From assembly GCA_021613375.1 (NCBI GenBank), contig CM038711.1:19994694-20058693 (forward strand): DNA of 64,000 nt, written 5' to 3'. The notes beneath the pieces were generated by a model, which made no database searches, was not told where the DNA came from, and worked only from the letters and a program-made list of their open reading frames with translations. Below are positions 11,870 through 24,164 of the stretch, in pieces. Each line of letters opens with the position of its first letter. The stretch's first letter is position 1. The translations under genes and the position numbers were made by a program. The DNA is from Megaleporinus macrocephalus. Taxonomy: Eukaryota > Chordata > Actinopteri > Characiformes > Anostomidae.

Positions 11870-12470
11870 ACAGCCCCCCTTCCCTCTACATTTAATTTCC
11901 ATAGATAATTGCATTTGTTTATTTGCGGATTTGAAATTTTCATTTTTATTTGTCTTCTTATCTGCCAAACATGCTAATACTCTGAGATGATTAAAAACTA
12001 CAAAGTGGATCAGTCGGCTTTTTTTCCCTCCTTTAATCAAAAGTAGGCTGTGGGGATGGGGCCGATGGTGTGTAGCAGCAGCAGGCTCTCTTTCCGTCTC
12101 TCTCTCTCCCGCATACACCAGGCTGCAGACTAATTCTCTCTCCTCTGTCTCTCTGCAATAAAAAGATTAGCTTTAATGTGGCAGGAAGTAAATGGTATTA
12201 TGTGGAGTTTAAGGAGAACTGGGGGAGCTGATTGGGTTTGCAGGGTAAACAGAGGGAGCGCTGGGGATATTACCTCCCCTGAGAAACTCAGCGTGTGTGA
12301 GAGAGAGTATGTGTGCATGCACTTTCCATAATGAGTGACAGACTTTGAAATGTAGAAGACCTCTGAGGTCTCCACCCAACCTCAGAAAGGCTAAAGGAGG
12401 CAAGGCATTAAACTGCTGAGCCTCTTGGTTAATTAGATTGCACCAATTTGCTGTGTTATGACTCCGGTTT
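11870..12470. promoter_or_regulatory. candidate conserved regulatory cluster
   Basis: Three sub-blocks (about 11870-12060, 12150-12260, 12420-12470) hold motif-dense A+T-rich sequence: TGTTTAC (forkhead-like), TTTAATTTCC (11891-11900), ATAATTGCATTTG, CTTATCTGCC (11957-11966), CTTTAATCAAA (12031-12041, TCF/LEF-like) and TTAATTAGATTG near 12430. Repeats between them are short. No frame is open across the block. The regulatory role is inferred. Confidence 0.35.
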
Positions 12471-14820
12471 TAGCACTCGATCAAAAATTTCTCTCTCTCT
12501 TTGACTCTCCTCTTACAGACGAGGCTAATCCAGTGAGATCTGGTGAGATCAGTAACACGCCTAAAGGTTCGCGTAAACAGCAACAGTGACAAATCGCACA
12601 GCTAGCCTCGCTAAAACAACTGAAAAGACAGGGGTACGTGAGATGACGTCAAACCAGACACACACACACAGAGACACTGGCACACTTACAACACTAGCAA
12701 CAATTCTACCAAAAAATCCCCCCCTTCAACAGTCAGCACACAAAGCACCCCCCCCCTTTCCTCTCTCAGAAGAATGCAGGAATCCGGAAGGCTAACTTCA
12801 GCCTAAAAACCCTCATTCCAGCCACAGCTTCCAGGAAAGGGACATTTTTTCCTAAGGGCCGGTACTTTCTCAAGCTTTCCAAGCTTTCCAACCAGCCCAT
12901 TTCTGAATGGACGCCTCCTAAAGCACGTAACTGAACGAGGGTCACCTCTACTACAGGGCTAATTGCATTACTGCAGGCTAACAGCCTGTCTGGCTCATTG
13001 TGTAGGAGCACTATTTCCAGACGTTAGCTTTAACTGTGCTATTGTGCAGTCGAGCTCAGCCGTTTTACAGTCAGAGAGGTTAATTAAGATCTGCAGCTAT
13101 TTCTCCCTTCTTACACCCGGGCTGCTATCCACTATCCCAACAGAAGACAATAAAATCTAAACGGAGACAGTCAGGCTTTACCTATCTATGAGCAAATGAA
13201 AGTCGTTGATATAAGCAGGCATTTCTTTCCTAAAGGACTGTTTTATTTACTTTGTCTTTATTTTCAGTTTACTTACCTTTAGACTGTGGTTTTATACACA
13301 GTAGCCTATGTTTAATCCTAGATTTGTTATCTGCCCTTGAGATTACCTCTCTGTATATGTGCATGAGTGTGTTTGTAGTACGTGGTTCATACCGTATCTA
13401 ACTTGATTTGTTCCCTGCCCTTGAAGGAGTGCCTCGGCTTACAGGTCCCAGGTGTATACTGTGTGAAGCAACAATCAAAGGCCTCTAAATGGTTTTGAGG
13501 TGAGTCTACCATAGCCAGAGCTGACATGCCATCAGTAAATGCCATCTAATGCAATCTTATCCTTATTCTCACTAAAGCATGACTACGGCTGCCCCTAAAT
13601 CTGTTTGAGCCTTCTCAACCATTCTGCACAATAGTGAACACAGAGAGCTGAGAATGTACTGATAGAACAAGCTAAGATAAGGTATTCTATACTCTTGTGT
13701 ACTCGCATTGGGGTGTATAATCTATGAGGAAAAATGGCTTGACTGTTATAAACTGGACATGAAACCATGACACTAAGCAGTTAATGAAAAATAGCTTAAG
13801 AGTAAAGGGCAGGGATCAGAGGTCAGTAATGAGGTCACATTCTCTTGTCCGACACCATTTGCACTTCTCTGTCTCTTTCCCATAGCCAGTCCATGACTAT
13901 GGTCTTACTAAAATAATCAGCAGTGGTCACTCACCCTCAACCCTTACTAATCCAGCACCGTCTTTGGCCTTGCTCTGTTACAGATGTCGAAGATGTAGGC
14001 TAGACCCTGACAATATGCAGTATAATAAATCACAGTGCTGAGTGTAACCAAATGTGACCAACACCATTTCTATTTTGTTATATTACATAAATACCAGGAA
14101 TTATCCAAACACCCACATGAAGCCATTTCTGATTGTGATTGGTCAGGCTGCTCATAGCACACACTGAAGAGCACTGTGATTGGCTTACAGGGTCATTTGC
14201 ATACTGCAGTCTTTTGTAATATCAATACACTGTGTAGGCCTAGATAGAACTAAACTCTGCAAGTGGATAGTTAATAACCACTACAGTACATAACAGTTGA
14301 TAATAATGGTCCAAAATAGGTTGAACCAGTTTTTAAAATAAACCCCAGGCAGAGCAGTAAAGACTAAAATGTTTAAATAGTTCAAAAGAGCCTACCAGCT
14401 TAAAAAAGATTGGAGGGGTGTTATTGGTTAAACTCATTATGACCCTTGTGTTATAGCGCTTTTAGCTTACTGGAGAGGCTTTGCAGAAATTACAGCACTG
14501 TATTTGCAATGAGGCATTTCAGTGTATAGGCTTTTCTACAAATTATTAATTTTGTTTACTATCCTGGCCTTTAAAGTATACCTGTTAAAAAAAGCTCAGG
14601 CAAAGTGGCAGAAAGTGATACAGAAGCTTTATACACTTCAAACAAACTAGAAGTATGAAATGCGTGTGATGCTATGTCATGCCCTGCGACACAGCATGGC
14701 AGATGGAATGGAATACAGCCATTAGAAATGATTAACTCCGGCGACCCATAGATAAGTCTCAAATTGATCTGCAGACGATGCTGAGAGTCAAGGAGTGGCA
14801 CAGCTGTGTGGCTAAATGAA
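12471..14820. other. non-coding; possible repeat fragment near 14.1 kb
   Basis: No exon recognised. Around 14120-14210 paired GTGATTGG(C/T) motifs resemble the interior of fish TTAA-ended MITEs, but I cannot define ends. Short homopolymers (C runs near 12720 and 12751) are present. Confidence 0.4.
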
Positions 14821-14821
14821 C

Positions 14822-14844
14822 CCACACATATACACACACACACA

Positions 14845-14878
<34 letters not shown>
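14822..14878. repeat. (CA)n microsatellite
   Basis: CA dinucleotide repeat with a GACA interruption. On the minus strand it makes a spurious Cys-Val-Cys open frame. Confidence 0.95.
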
Positions 14879-14879
<1 letters not shown>

Positions 14880-15229
14880 TATACACTTCATTTACTTCAT
14901 ACAGCAATAAAGGAAACTCAACAGAAATTGTGATTTCTAAATAGTGAGGTTATAAATGTGGCAGCTGATCAGGGAGTCAGTGCCAAGGTTAGGCGGCCCC
15001 TTCTGTCTTCATCCAGTAACCCGTAACACATTCATTGCCCCTGCTAAGGCACATGGCACCCAGGGGGTCGCTGACACCAAAACAGGCCACTGAAATACAA
15101 GACATTCATCAGGGAGTGGTATGTGGGCGAGAGGATTTTGGGGGAGGAAAGAGAGACCTGATGCCAAATAGCATGAATACCAAGTAGTTTCAACAGTAAT
15201 GCTAGTAATTCACAGATAGAAGAATGGCA

Positions 15230-15590
15230 AAGCAAGTGAGTGAAATAGAGAAACAGCAATAAACCGAAAGAGAGAGGCGCCCGGGAGGAGAAAGAGCGAG
15301 CAAGAAAGAGAAACAGCAAAAAGTGCTGAGAGAGACACAGAAACACAGACACATGAGAGGAGAGAGGAGAGGAGGTAGAGAGATGACAAACAGAAAGAGA
15401 AATAAAGAGACAGCAACAAACAGAAAGAGAAATAAAGAGACAGCAACAAACAGAAAGAGGAAAATGAGATGTGTATGAGAGGAGAGAGCACAAAAGGTAA
15501 AGACAGAGCGAGAGTTCAAGGCAGAAAGAGAAAGACAGCAAACGGGAGAAAGAAAGAGAGAAGAGCGAGAGAGAGAGAGGCGTGAGGGGC
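15230..15590. repeat. purine-rich tract with a 30-bp tandem unit
   Basis: About 360 bp of almost pure A/G/C with very little T on the plus strand, mostly AGAGA and AAAGAG. A 30-bp unit beginning CAGAAAGAGAAATAAAGAGA is repeated exactly at 15391-15420 and 15421-15450 and then begins again. The strand asymmetry removes stop codons on the minus strand and creates overlapping Ser/Leu-rich open frames there, which are not genes. Confidence 0.85.
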
Positions 15591-15739
15591 CGAGCCTTTT
15601 CCTTAAAGACACTATTCATGACATCATTGATGTCAGAGGGGTCAGAGGTCAGGTCAGGGCAGTGGGCAGACTTCACTCCCCTCAGTGAGTCTGAGCGGGT
15701 TCAGTGGCAGCGTGTAGAACACGTACTCTGGGAATGTGT

Positions 15740-15741
<2 letters not shown>

Positions 15742-15790
<49 letters not shown>
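15742..15790. repeat. (TG)n microsatellite
   Basis: Pure TG repeat of about 24 units. Confidence 0.97.
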
Positions 15791-15792
<2 letters not shown>

Positions 15793-15794
15793 TG

Positions 15795-16260
15795 CATACA
15801 TATAATGGTCTCTAATGAGCAGATCAGTATCTGCGCTGCTCACCGAAGCCTCGTATGCCATTAACGCCCAGAAGCCACTTAGAGACCCCGTCCACGCGCC
15901 CCTTCACAGCCAGCGCTGGTCAGCTTCTCGTGCCTCTCAGAAATAAAAGCCTGACCAGCAGCTAATAAGCCATTAGTGTCTCACTGAGATCACTGAGCTC
16001 AGATAAGTGGAGGAACAGGCGTGCCGTTCAGTGAGATTCCAGTACATATCCATACACAGATAAACACGGACGCCAGTTTGGCACAGGCACACAGCCATCT
16101 GACCTTGAGAGACGCCTGCGCTGCACGCTAAAATATGCAAGGCCAACTTCAAACACCTATTTGATGTTCCTGGAGGCCTCTTTTCAGAACTGACCTCGTG
16201 CACTGGTGTAACGAAGGACTGTATGGGATCATTGTTGGCTTGGGTTCCTAATGGGAGCAC
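15795..16260. promoter_or_regulatory. candidate conserved regulatory block
   Basis: Sequence directly right of the TG repeat changes to balanced composition with several CpG and TAAT-type motifs: TCTAATGAGC, GCCATTAACGCCC and AGCTAATAAGCCATTAGTG near 15960-15977. It continues into a CpG-moderate patch to about 16260. No open frame of interest. The regulatory call is inference. Confidence 0.28.
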
Positions 16261-17284
16261 TGGGGGTTTGAGGGGAAACCATTTTCACCCAGCCAGAAGG
16301 GGGCGCCTCTGTTATTAAACTAGGCGTGCAGTGGTCGCCAATGTTATCTCAAGGCCCAGCATGGCCGTAGGTTTACATTTCAGTGAAACAAAAGACTTTC
16401 TACTGGTTTAATCAGCTGATCCCCAACAACTGATATGATGACTGCTTCTGCTTGCTTAGAATGAAACCCTGTAGCTGTGCTGACCCTTAGTTTAGATAGC
16501 TGAGTGTACTTGGGCAGCCCAGGTGGCCATAAATCCTGTACTCCAGCAATCCTGGTGCCCTACAAACCAGTTTCTTATGTATTAAAAGATAAGAACTTAC
16601 CCTTGTCTCCTGGTTTTTATATCATGCTGATGAATGAGCACTGCACTGATGTTATGACCACTGATGTAAAGATGGTGCCATTAGCTAATCAGCTTCATCA
16701 TGTATGTTCCTGGTGTGCTCAGGAAGGTGAAATTTATGACTCACATTTTCATGATAGAAGATGGTCCCCATGAAACTCTCAGACATGTCCTTCCTCTGAT
16801 TTATCTGACCAGCAGTTGGTCTTTGGTGTACATGTTATATTTGTAGTAGCCTGTCGTGGGCAAAAATGGCCACAAATAGCACCAAATACTTTTGGTGTAC
16901 GTATAGAAACCTAAATCTAAAATAAATCTTGGTCTGTCTCTGGATCGCTGGGCTTGTAAGGTTTAACTACGCATACAAACGCAGTCCAAAAACTGTAAAT
17001 AACTTGAATATATATTTTCAGGTTGGGGGACCCAAATGCCTAGATTTCATTAACAGTGGTTTCCACAAAAGCTGTCAAATGAGAGAGCTTTGGAGGAGAG
17101 AGATGGATGTACAGGTGATACAGTTCAATAAGCTGTTATCTGTTTCTAATAAGTTACATTTTTGGTAAAGTTGCAATATTGAAATCATTATCTGCCTAAA
17201 AACAGAGGGGTGGGCCTCCATTTCCACACTTCTGCCACCTGCTTAATGATGTTTTACATAATCTGGCCATTTTCTTACGCACAC
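16261..17284. other. non-coding, nothing recognised
   Basis: No gene, RNA or definable transposon. Open frames of 80 to 90 codons on the plus strand show no recognisable domain. Confidence 0.45.
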
Positions 17285-17430
17285 ACAGCAGCAGCATGCA
17301 GAGTGGGAACCCATTAAAGCTGTATCGTGGCGGAGGATCAGTTTAAGGAATGAAGAAGGCTTTCACTGATGGGCTGCTAATTTCAGCTTCATTTAGAAAA
17401 AGAGTTTCCTCAGTCGTGGCCTGGATTAGA
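17285..17430. promoter_or_regulatory. candidate conserved regulatory element
   Basis: Motif-dense patch (CCATTAAAGCTGTATCG, GGGCTGCTAATTTCAGC, CTTCATTTAG) bounded on the right by a purine-rich run at 17440-17485. The composition resembles other candidate elements in this window. Inference only. Confidence 0.25.
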
Positions 17431-18599
17431 GATGCAACAGAGCGCACAGAGAAAGAGAGAGGGAGAGGGAGGGAGAGAGAGTGAAGGCAGGGCGAATGCC
17501 ATAGATGAAATGATAGTAAACTAGGGGGTAAATTTGCACGGGGTATGTAATCAGCACTGCACAAGAAATGCACAAACCATCACAACCTTTCACACCATTA
17601 GAACAAAAGTAGAGATTCAGAGTTTAACAGCAGGCACAATGTCTAAACACCACCATGCTCAAACAGAGTACCCAGGTAGGACTGAACACCACTTAACTTC
17701 ACTCAGTTTCAATTCAGTCTCTACAATGTTAGCCTCTGTTTCACTCTCAGGCTGTACCTACCTCATTCGGTGCCCCCTGCAGGCAGTCGAACATTTTACA
17801 GAAAACCTGGAAGGAGGAGTAGAGCAAGTGAGATTCTCGCTCGAGCTCTTACAAACACATCTGACCCTGTAGACTTAACACCCTGCATCTCAGAGAAAAC
17901 TCTCGTTCCAAGAAAGACCCAAGAGAGAAAGAGAGGCCCCTAAACCAGCACATACACAGCTACTTTTCTCAGACAATGATGCTCCTAAAAACATGCCTTC
18001 CCAAATGATTCTGTACCCAATATTTATAAATTATTTATTTATTCATGTTCTTATACTTATTTGACTTTACGCTTTTTTTATGCTAGTGAATTCTTCTATG
18101 TCTGATATCCACAGAAATACGTCCTTTGGCTAAAAAAATCTGAAGGCAGCTTAGGTGAGTTGGAGAAGTATAAGAAAAATATTGTTTTGGCAAAAGTGAA
18201 GCTTGTAAACCTCTTCTAGTAAACCTCAACAATAAAACTATAAAGTATATACTGAAAATAAGCATAACAGGTTCCTTTAAATATAACATATTTCAGCACA
18301 TCTTAATGGACATTTGTTATTTTTACTATTTAACATATTAAACAAATAACTAACCACATGCCAGATTTTTACATTTTGCAAATAAATAACTGTTTGTCAC
18401 GTTCAATAGGTTAATTTTTTTCATTTAGAAAATCTACAAAACATGTTATTTGGCCAGGTGTGTCAAGACTGTCACCTACAGCTGCATCTGTTGTGTCTGA
18501 ATTATAAAAAAGATTATGGTTTTCTGATTCTGAGCATGAATGTTAAGTATTTTTTTACAGAGTGTTGTATGTATGTGTGTGTTTTCCATCTCTTTTCCT
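17431..18599. other. non-coding, nothing recognised
   Basis: A short purine run (17440-17485) followed by A+T-rich sequence. No exon, RNA or transposon boundary found. Confidence 0.45.
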
Positions 18600-18725
18600 C
18601 ATTTTGATGGTGAAGTGTGCAGGGGAAGTGTGCACGTGCTGGACGGTAATGAGAATGTGCTTAGAAAGGTATTCATATGCAGATGTATTCATGGCTGCAT
18701 GAGCATGCAATTTCCACCGCTGCAC
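18600..18725. promoter_or_regulatory. weak candidate regulatory element
   Basis: Contains CACGTG (E-box), GACGGTAATGAGAATG and several ATGCA/GCATGC motifs (TTCATATGCAGATG, GAGCATGCAATTTCC). Composition is balanced compared with the flanks. Weak inference. Confidence 0.2.
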
Positions 18726-21334
18726 ATTCTTAACCTGTTGGATCCTGTCGCGCTTTCACAACACACTGTCTTCTCTCTGACCCGCAGCTCCAACCCTGTC
18801 AGCGCAGCAAAATCTCTCATTCACCACCTCACACTCATCACACACGCTCTGGATCGGACGCCTCTCTGGTAAAACATCACCATCTTCATATCAGTACATG
18901 CTTGGCTGAACATACACAACATTACTCAGAAATCCATGTGTTACAGTCCAGTTCTAGTCCAGTTCTGGGTCACACAGATACTAAAGTAGTACTGCAGATG
19001 TTGTCAGTAATTGTGATCTGTATGCATCGTGTCGTCTGAGATTCTGGTAGCCTTGGAAACAGGGCCGAGATCCAAGCTGGCTCGCATCCACACAGGTAAA
19101 GCACGAGCAAGACCGCCTGGTGTTTACACAGCTGTAGGCTTCCTCTCTCCGTGCTACAGTTGTGAGTAAAAGATTATGAGCCTTTTAAAATGATCTAGAT
19201 TTTTGCACAAATGCCTCCTAAACTGTGGCAGTGCAGAGCAAACCCTGTAGACACTGACTCCAAATACTTTGTCACCATGTGTAGAAGTTCACATACTTAA
19301 ATTTGAACCTACTGTTTAATATACATACAGCAACAACAAAGTAAAGGTGCAATATGTATTTTTTACTTACAATATTCCAAAATTTACTAAATAGAATAGC
19401 CCTGAAAACCCAGCCCAGGCCTGTCCTGTCTCATAATACAACTTTTTAACTTAAGAGGTGATAGTGAGTCAATGTTGCATCAAGTCTGTCATCAGTCCAA
19501 CACAAATGGATACAACATTTATTTGAGACTGTAAGCAAACAGCTGTTAATGCTTCTATTAAAAAGGTGGGACCATGCCTTTCCTTGTTTCTTACAATAGA
19601 GGTGGACATCACTGTCATCTAGTGATATATTGCCCCCTATTTGTTTGGAGTATGAATTCGACAGCTTGTGTCATTTTACAAGTAGCTTCTTTAATTTTGA
19701 CTCTTTATTACTATGACTTAGATGAGTGTCACAGGATATTACAGAAGAAAAGGGCAACCTGAAAAGGGAAAGGAAGTTAACTTAAACTTCAATTTACTTT
19801 ACACTATGGTGATGGGGTAGTAATGGTGGGCACTTCAAATGGAGAACTAAACTTTCTTTAAACAGTGAGGTTTACAATGTCTTACAGAAGTCCCAAATGT
19901 TATAATACCTTAAAAGGTTTTCGTAAAGAGACATTATCAGTAGAACTGGTTGGTGGTCACATGTCTGACCAATGAGAGGTAAAGAGTTAATAGCTGCATA
20001 GATGACTGAGATTAATGAAGCTTTGGAGACCCAAATTGAGGCACTAGATGTTTTCTGGGGCAATGCTGCATCAATTGTGCCTCCACAGAACAGAGCTTGA
20101 ATTATGGTTGAGACAACATTAAACACCATTATATACTCTGGCTGGGGGGGGGGGGGGCTAGTGCAGTTTGGAGACTACTGGACAGGAGTTCTAGCCCCTC
20201 TATGTTTGTCTGTGTATGTTCCTTGTGCTTGGTTCCAATATATTTAGATAATATGAAAGAACCAGCTGAATGAACAGCAATTCATTGATTCCTATGAGTA
20301 AATTACCAGGCAGCATCCACTTTATGCCTTTGGTGTGAACGGTATTCTTATACATTCAGAAGTATCAATATTTGTAGTGGCCAATTTCAGCAAGAAGATC
20401 ACAAACGTGTATGCTATTCTGAGCTAAGAACACTGAATCACCTTGAAGTTCTTTAGTGATGTAGCATTGGAAATACAAAGACAGCAAATATGCGACTTAG
20501 TCAACCAAGAATAAACACATCTACACTGATATTGACCTGTAAGTGGAGTTGATAAAACCAAATTACCTCAGAAATAGACCTTAATCCTCTGTTCATTTTC
20601 CACCGACAACAACTGAGCAATGTCTCCATGTGATGTAATAAGGTTGAGGCTCAGCAATAAAAGGAGTGAAAGCATTAGTGACCGCAGTAAGCAGGCGCAA
20701 ACACTCGGCACAGTCCTAGAATCCTTTAGAACTCATTACAAGTTACAAGGTACGGTTCCAAACGAAAACCAGCAACACATCAGTGCTATTTATGTAGTCT
20801 TCACTGGTGTAAAAGTCAATGTATACTTTATATGAAAAAATAAATACAAATAAAAAGCTGTATTGACTGAATACCTGAAATAACTGAAGAGATAGTTAGC
20901 TATGTTAGCATCTCCAGACTTTATTAGCCACATTAAAAAAGTTACATGGTAAACCGCCAGGAAGGAAACACAGGCTATCTACTATATTCATGCGTCTGCC
21001 AGGTCTACCAGCTTTGCACTTCTGTAATTATATTAGGTTTTTCTATGGCCTTTGCAAAGGTAACAGGATTAACTAGTTATTAATTTTGTTCCAGCTATTT
21101 TAGGAATGTTATGTTGGGATTGGAATGCAAGAACAGAAATGTTAAAATATGTGTTCTGCTTGAAAGTTGAGTTGAGTTCTTTTCTTTGAACTGTTTTGGG
21201 TGGAATTCCTCTTTAACAACAGAACTAATACAGAGTAAGGATGAATGTTCACCATGTGTGGAACAGAAGGTCCACACAGTAAAATGTTTGGACATCTCAC
21301 AGTTAAATGCTCGTTCTCTCAAACCAGACATCTC
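18726..21334. other. non-coding; repeat fragment at about 19.34 to 19.77 kb and G14 run
   Basis: AAAGGTGCAATATGTATTTT at about 19342 is a terminus-like sequence common in fish MITEs, and a motif like ATCTAGTGATATATTGCCCCC lies at about 19617. The right end is not definable. A run of 14 G occurs at 20144-20157. No exon recognised. Confidence 0.35.
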
Positions 21335-21485
21335 CTCACCCCTCTCTGTCTGTCATGCTAATTAGATGGCATCACACTGAACGCAGTGCTGACACTAAAT
21401 GCTGGCCTGTAATAGAAAGATTCATTTAGGCTGTCTGTCGCCTGGCGTCATCTACTTGACATATTTACACATTGCGCTGTGACAG
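21335..21485. promoter_or_regulatory. candidate conserved regulatory element
   Basis: About 150 bp with TGTCATGCTAATTAGATGG (GCTAATTAG at 21358-21366), repeated CTGTC/TGTCA/TGACA motifs (MEIS/TGIF-like) and TTGACATATTTACACATTG. It ends just before a CA repeat. It is one of the more convincing enhancer-like blocks by motif packing. Function not shown. Confidence 0.35.
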
Positions 21486-21493
21486 CCCCCCCA

Positions 21494-21519
21494 ACACACA
21501 CACACACACACACACACAC
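21494..21519. repeat. (CA)n microsatellite
   Basis: Pure CA repeat of about 13 units. Confidence 0.95.
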
Positions 21520-21904
21520 TCATTCCATTTAAGATAATTAAAAAAATCTATATTGATGTTTCTTATAAACACATGCTGCACATTTCTGCAGATCTGTCCT
21601 TCATTGTAGCTGAAATAAGAAAAAGTGGCTGATACATTATTTGCTGATCTATAGAAACAGCAGGGTTACAGCAGGAAAGATCTTATTTTTAGACTGTGCA
21701 TGCACTGATGCATGTGAAGTTACTAGAGCTGGTCATTTATATTAATTTCAACTCACACAATGGACAGCATCCACTGCTTCCACACATGAAGACTCAAAGC
21801 TCTATTTCAGTGCTACAGTATTAAGACTTGGCCTAAACTACTAACACTGTACTTCTTTATTTAGCTGACTACATAAAATGAATCAAATAACCATCTTTAC
21901 TATT

Positions 21905-22175
21905 TTAAAAAGGTCCTATTCTGCACATCCTAAGTGTTTATAATTTTATTTTTAAAAAGATTTACATGCTTTAATATACTGTACATCTGTATCCCCCCTC
22001 TGTCTGAAAGCTCTGTTAGTGCTCCTGTGTCTTTAAGCCCCGCCACCCAGTGATCCCAGTGTGATCTTAATGATCAGATTGCCCACTGTATTCGAATGGT
22101 CAACAATCATACAATGGCGCCGGTCCTGCTGTATCAGTGTGAGTCCAATCCTGAATATCAGGTAGAATAAGTTGG
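21905..22175 (+). mobile_element. interspersed repeat fragment (family copy A)
   Basis: Begins near AAAGGTCCTATTCTGCA, which resembles the termini of fish TTAA-ended MITEs. It shares a long diverged match with 59190-59640: CTCTGTCTGAAAGCTCTGTTAG, CTGTGTCTTTAAGCCCCGCC, ATTGCCCACTGTATTC and AATCCTGAATATCAGGTAGAA correspond in order to blocks there. This shows a repeat family rather than unique sequence. Boundaries are approximate. Confidence 0.5.
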
Positions 22176-22512
22176 TAGACTTGATCCACCTTCACAAATT
22201 AGACTGGAATGCCAACAAGGCGTTTCAGGCAGCTGAGAAAAGTGGTTTCTGTGGGAAAGAGGTTCTCCCTCTGCTGTGTACTGTGGGCATTTCAGACCGT
22301 TTACATGTAAAAAAGCTACATAACACACAGAAAAGAATAACAGGTTCCCTCTATGCCGACACTGTACTTTAATTCAGTTGCTGCTGAACTTGAGGTAAAT
22401 GACTTTTTTTGCACAAAATAAATTGTAACAGAGCGGTAAGTAAAGCCAACGCCATCAAATGGAGTAAACAAACAGCAATGCTGCAGGTTAAAGGAGCAGC
22501 AGTGTGACAGAC

Positions 22513-22926
22513 TGTCACGTCTTGCTCTGTTTGGTGCCTGTCTGTTTTTGTTTACATTGTTCTGTCTTTGCCATGTGGTGTCTCCTCGTCTCCGCCCTCT
22601 TGTCTCCACCCTTCACCTGCTCGGTGTTGTCTCCCTCTTGTTAGCCCCAGGTGTTTATTGTTAGTTCCTGTTTATATACCCCTGGACTGCTGCTTTGTCT
22701 TTGCTTAGTGTTTTATCTTATCTTATGTAAGTGAAACGCTTGTTGCTTGTTACCTGTTCGTTTGCTTTTTGTTTCTTGTCATTGTTCTCTTTTGTAGTTG
22801 TGCAGTAATTCAGTGTCTCTAGTTTCTTGTTTTCTTTGGTTATCTTGATAGAGTTTTGTGTTTTTGGTTTTTTATTAAAGGGCCATCTGGCTTGCACTTG
22901 CATCCTGCGTTTTTGGCAACTGGACA
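22513..22926 (+). mobile_element. solo-LTR-like retrotransposon relic
   Basis: The segment starts TGTCACGTCTTGCTCTG and ends GGCAACTGGACA, giving the TG...CA pattern of long terminal repeats. In order inside it are a TATA-like TTTATATACCCC (about 22670), a T-rich stretch, and ATTAAA (about 22873) as a possible polyadenylation signal. The whole segment is strongly T-rich on the plus strand. It resembles fish Gypsy-type LTRs. I could not see a clean target-site duplication, and no internal gag or pol region flanks it, so it would be a solo LTR. Confidence 0.4.
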
Positions 22927-23399
22927 CTGAAAATATATTAATAATAAATAATAAAAATAATATTAGTATTAGCCAGAACAACATTCATGTAAAAGAACGT
23001 TGTGTCTGTCAGCAGAGCTAAGATGATGAGAGACCTGATACTGGTCACCTCTAGTTTCAAATGGATGTATTCTGTTTAATATCTCTGTGGAACTGTATGT
23101 AGTTGATGGAGTTCACCATGAACGCTGGAGGAAAGCTTGAGTGACGGCAGTAAATCCCGCATGGTCATGCTTGTGTGGTTATTAGACTCCCTAAAAGAAA
23201 ATGACTGACTGGTATTTCAAACACAGAAGCTTTTCCAAACCAGGAATCAGCACTAGGCTAGAGGGGGGATAATAGAACCTTATAACCAAACAGATTACTT
23301 TTTCTGCCCACAATGCGCTCTCCATCTCTGGGCAGAGATAATCACATCATTCTGCAGAATCTGTCTCTGATACCCACAAATACACATAAAATCACTTTC
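22927..23399. other. non-coding, nothing recognised
   Basis: Short A+T-rich tract with no recognisable gene or repeat end. Confidence 0.45.
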
Positions 23400-23580
23400 C
23401 TACATCCTGCCTGCAGGGCGGAGAGCTCCAACAGACTGGCGTGTCTCAAATGACCCACATCACATACACAAACTCGCACAAAACTCAACCGCTCCGGATG
23501 ATGTCATCAGCCAGGGCCGTTCTTATTCATCATCAGTCGTATACATCATGCATGTGCCGGGCTCGGGGTGGCTAATATGA
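23400..23580. promoter_or_regulatory. candidate regulatory element with CRE-like site
   Basis: Raised CpG and motif content: CCGGATGATGTCATCAG around 23495-23511 contains a CRE/ATF-like core in a near-palindrome, followed by TTATTCATCATC, CATGCATG and GGCTAATATGACA. A GA microsatellite begins directly after. Inference. Confidence 0.28.
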
Positions 23581-23589
23581 CACATACTG

Positions 23590-23621
23590 CGAGAGCGAGA
23601 GAGAGAGAGAGAGAGAGAGAC
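23590..23621. repeat. (GA)n microsatellite
   Basis: GA repeat of about 15 units. Confidence 0.95.
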
Positions 23622-24164
23622 AGAGCCTGCCACCAGACACCACGGATAAAAGAAGAGGAGAAAGAAGAAAGTTCAAAGGGACAAAGAGAGCACTGTCACA
23701 GGAGAAGTTCATGAATTTGACTATGTGGGTGGTGAGGTTATGTGTGTATATATAAAAGTACAAACAATTTCACTTGTAAACCCAAAGGCTTTTAAATAAA
23801 TGATACAATAGTGGACATATAATCCACTGACAGCACAGCATATCACAGAGTATAGAGTACAGTTACATATTTTGATTGCTAAGTTGCATGTTCATGTCTT
23901 GAAAAAGGCCTTTAAAGGCATGTTAATTAACCCTTTAACCCCCAACGGCCTGTGCAACTTTACTCACACCTATTAGTTTCATATTAGTTAATAAATATTT
24001 ATATAAACTCTTCAGATTGAACAGTAAACCTGCTGTTTAAAGAATTGTAACATTTACAGTGACGTATCCTTTTACTGTTCACCTGTATACGTCCACCACC
24101 AGCTGCCACTGACCAGAGGTTTAGTGAGGGTTACCATGGCAACTGGCCCTCAATGACCCTATGG
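23622..24164. other. non-coding, nothing recognised
   Basis: A+T-rich spacer. No gene or repeat boundary seen. Confidence 0.45.
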
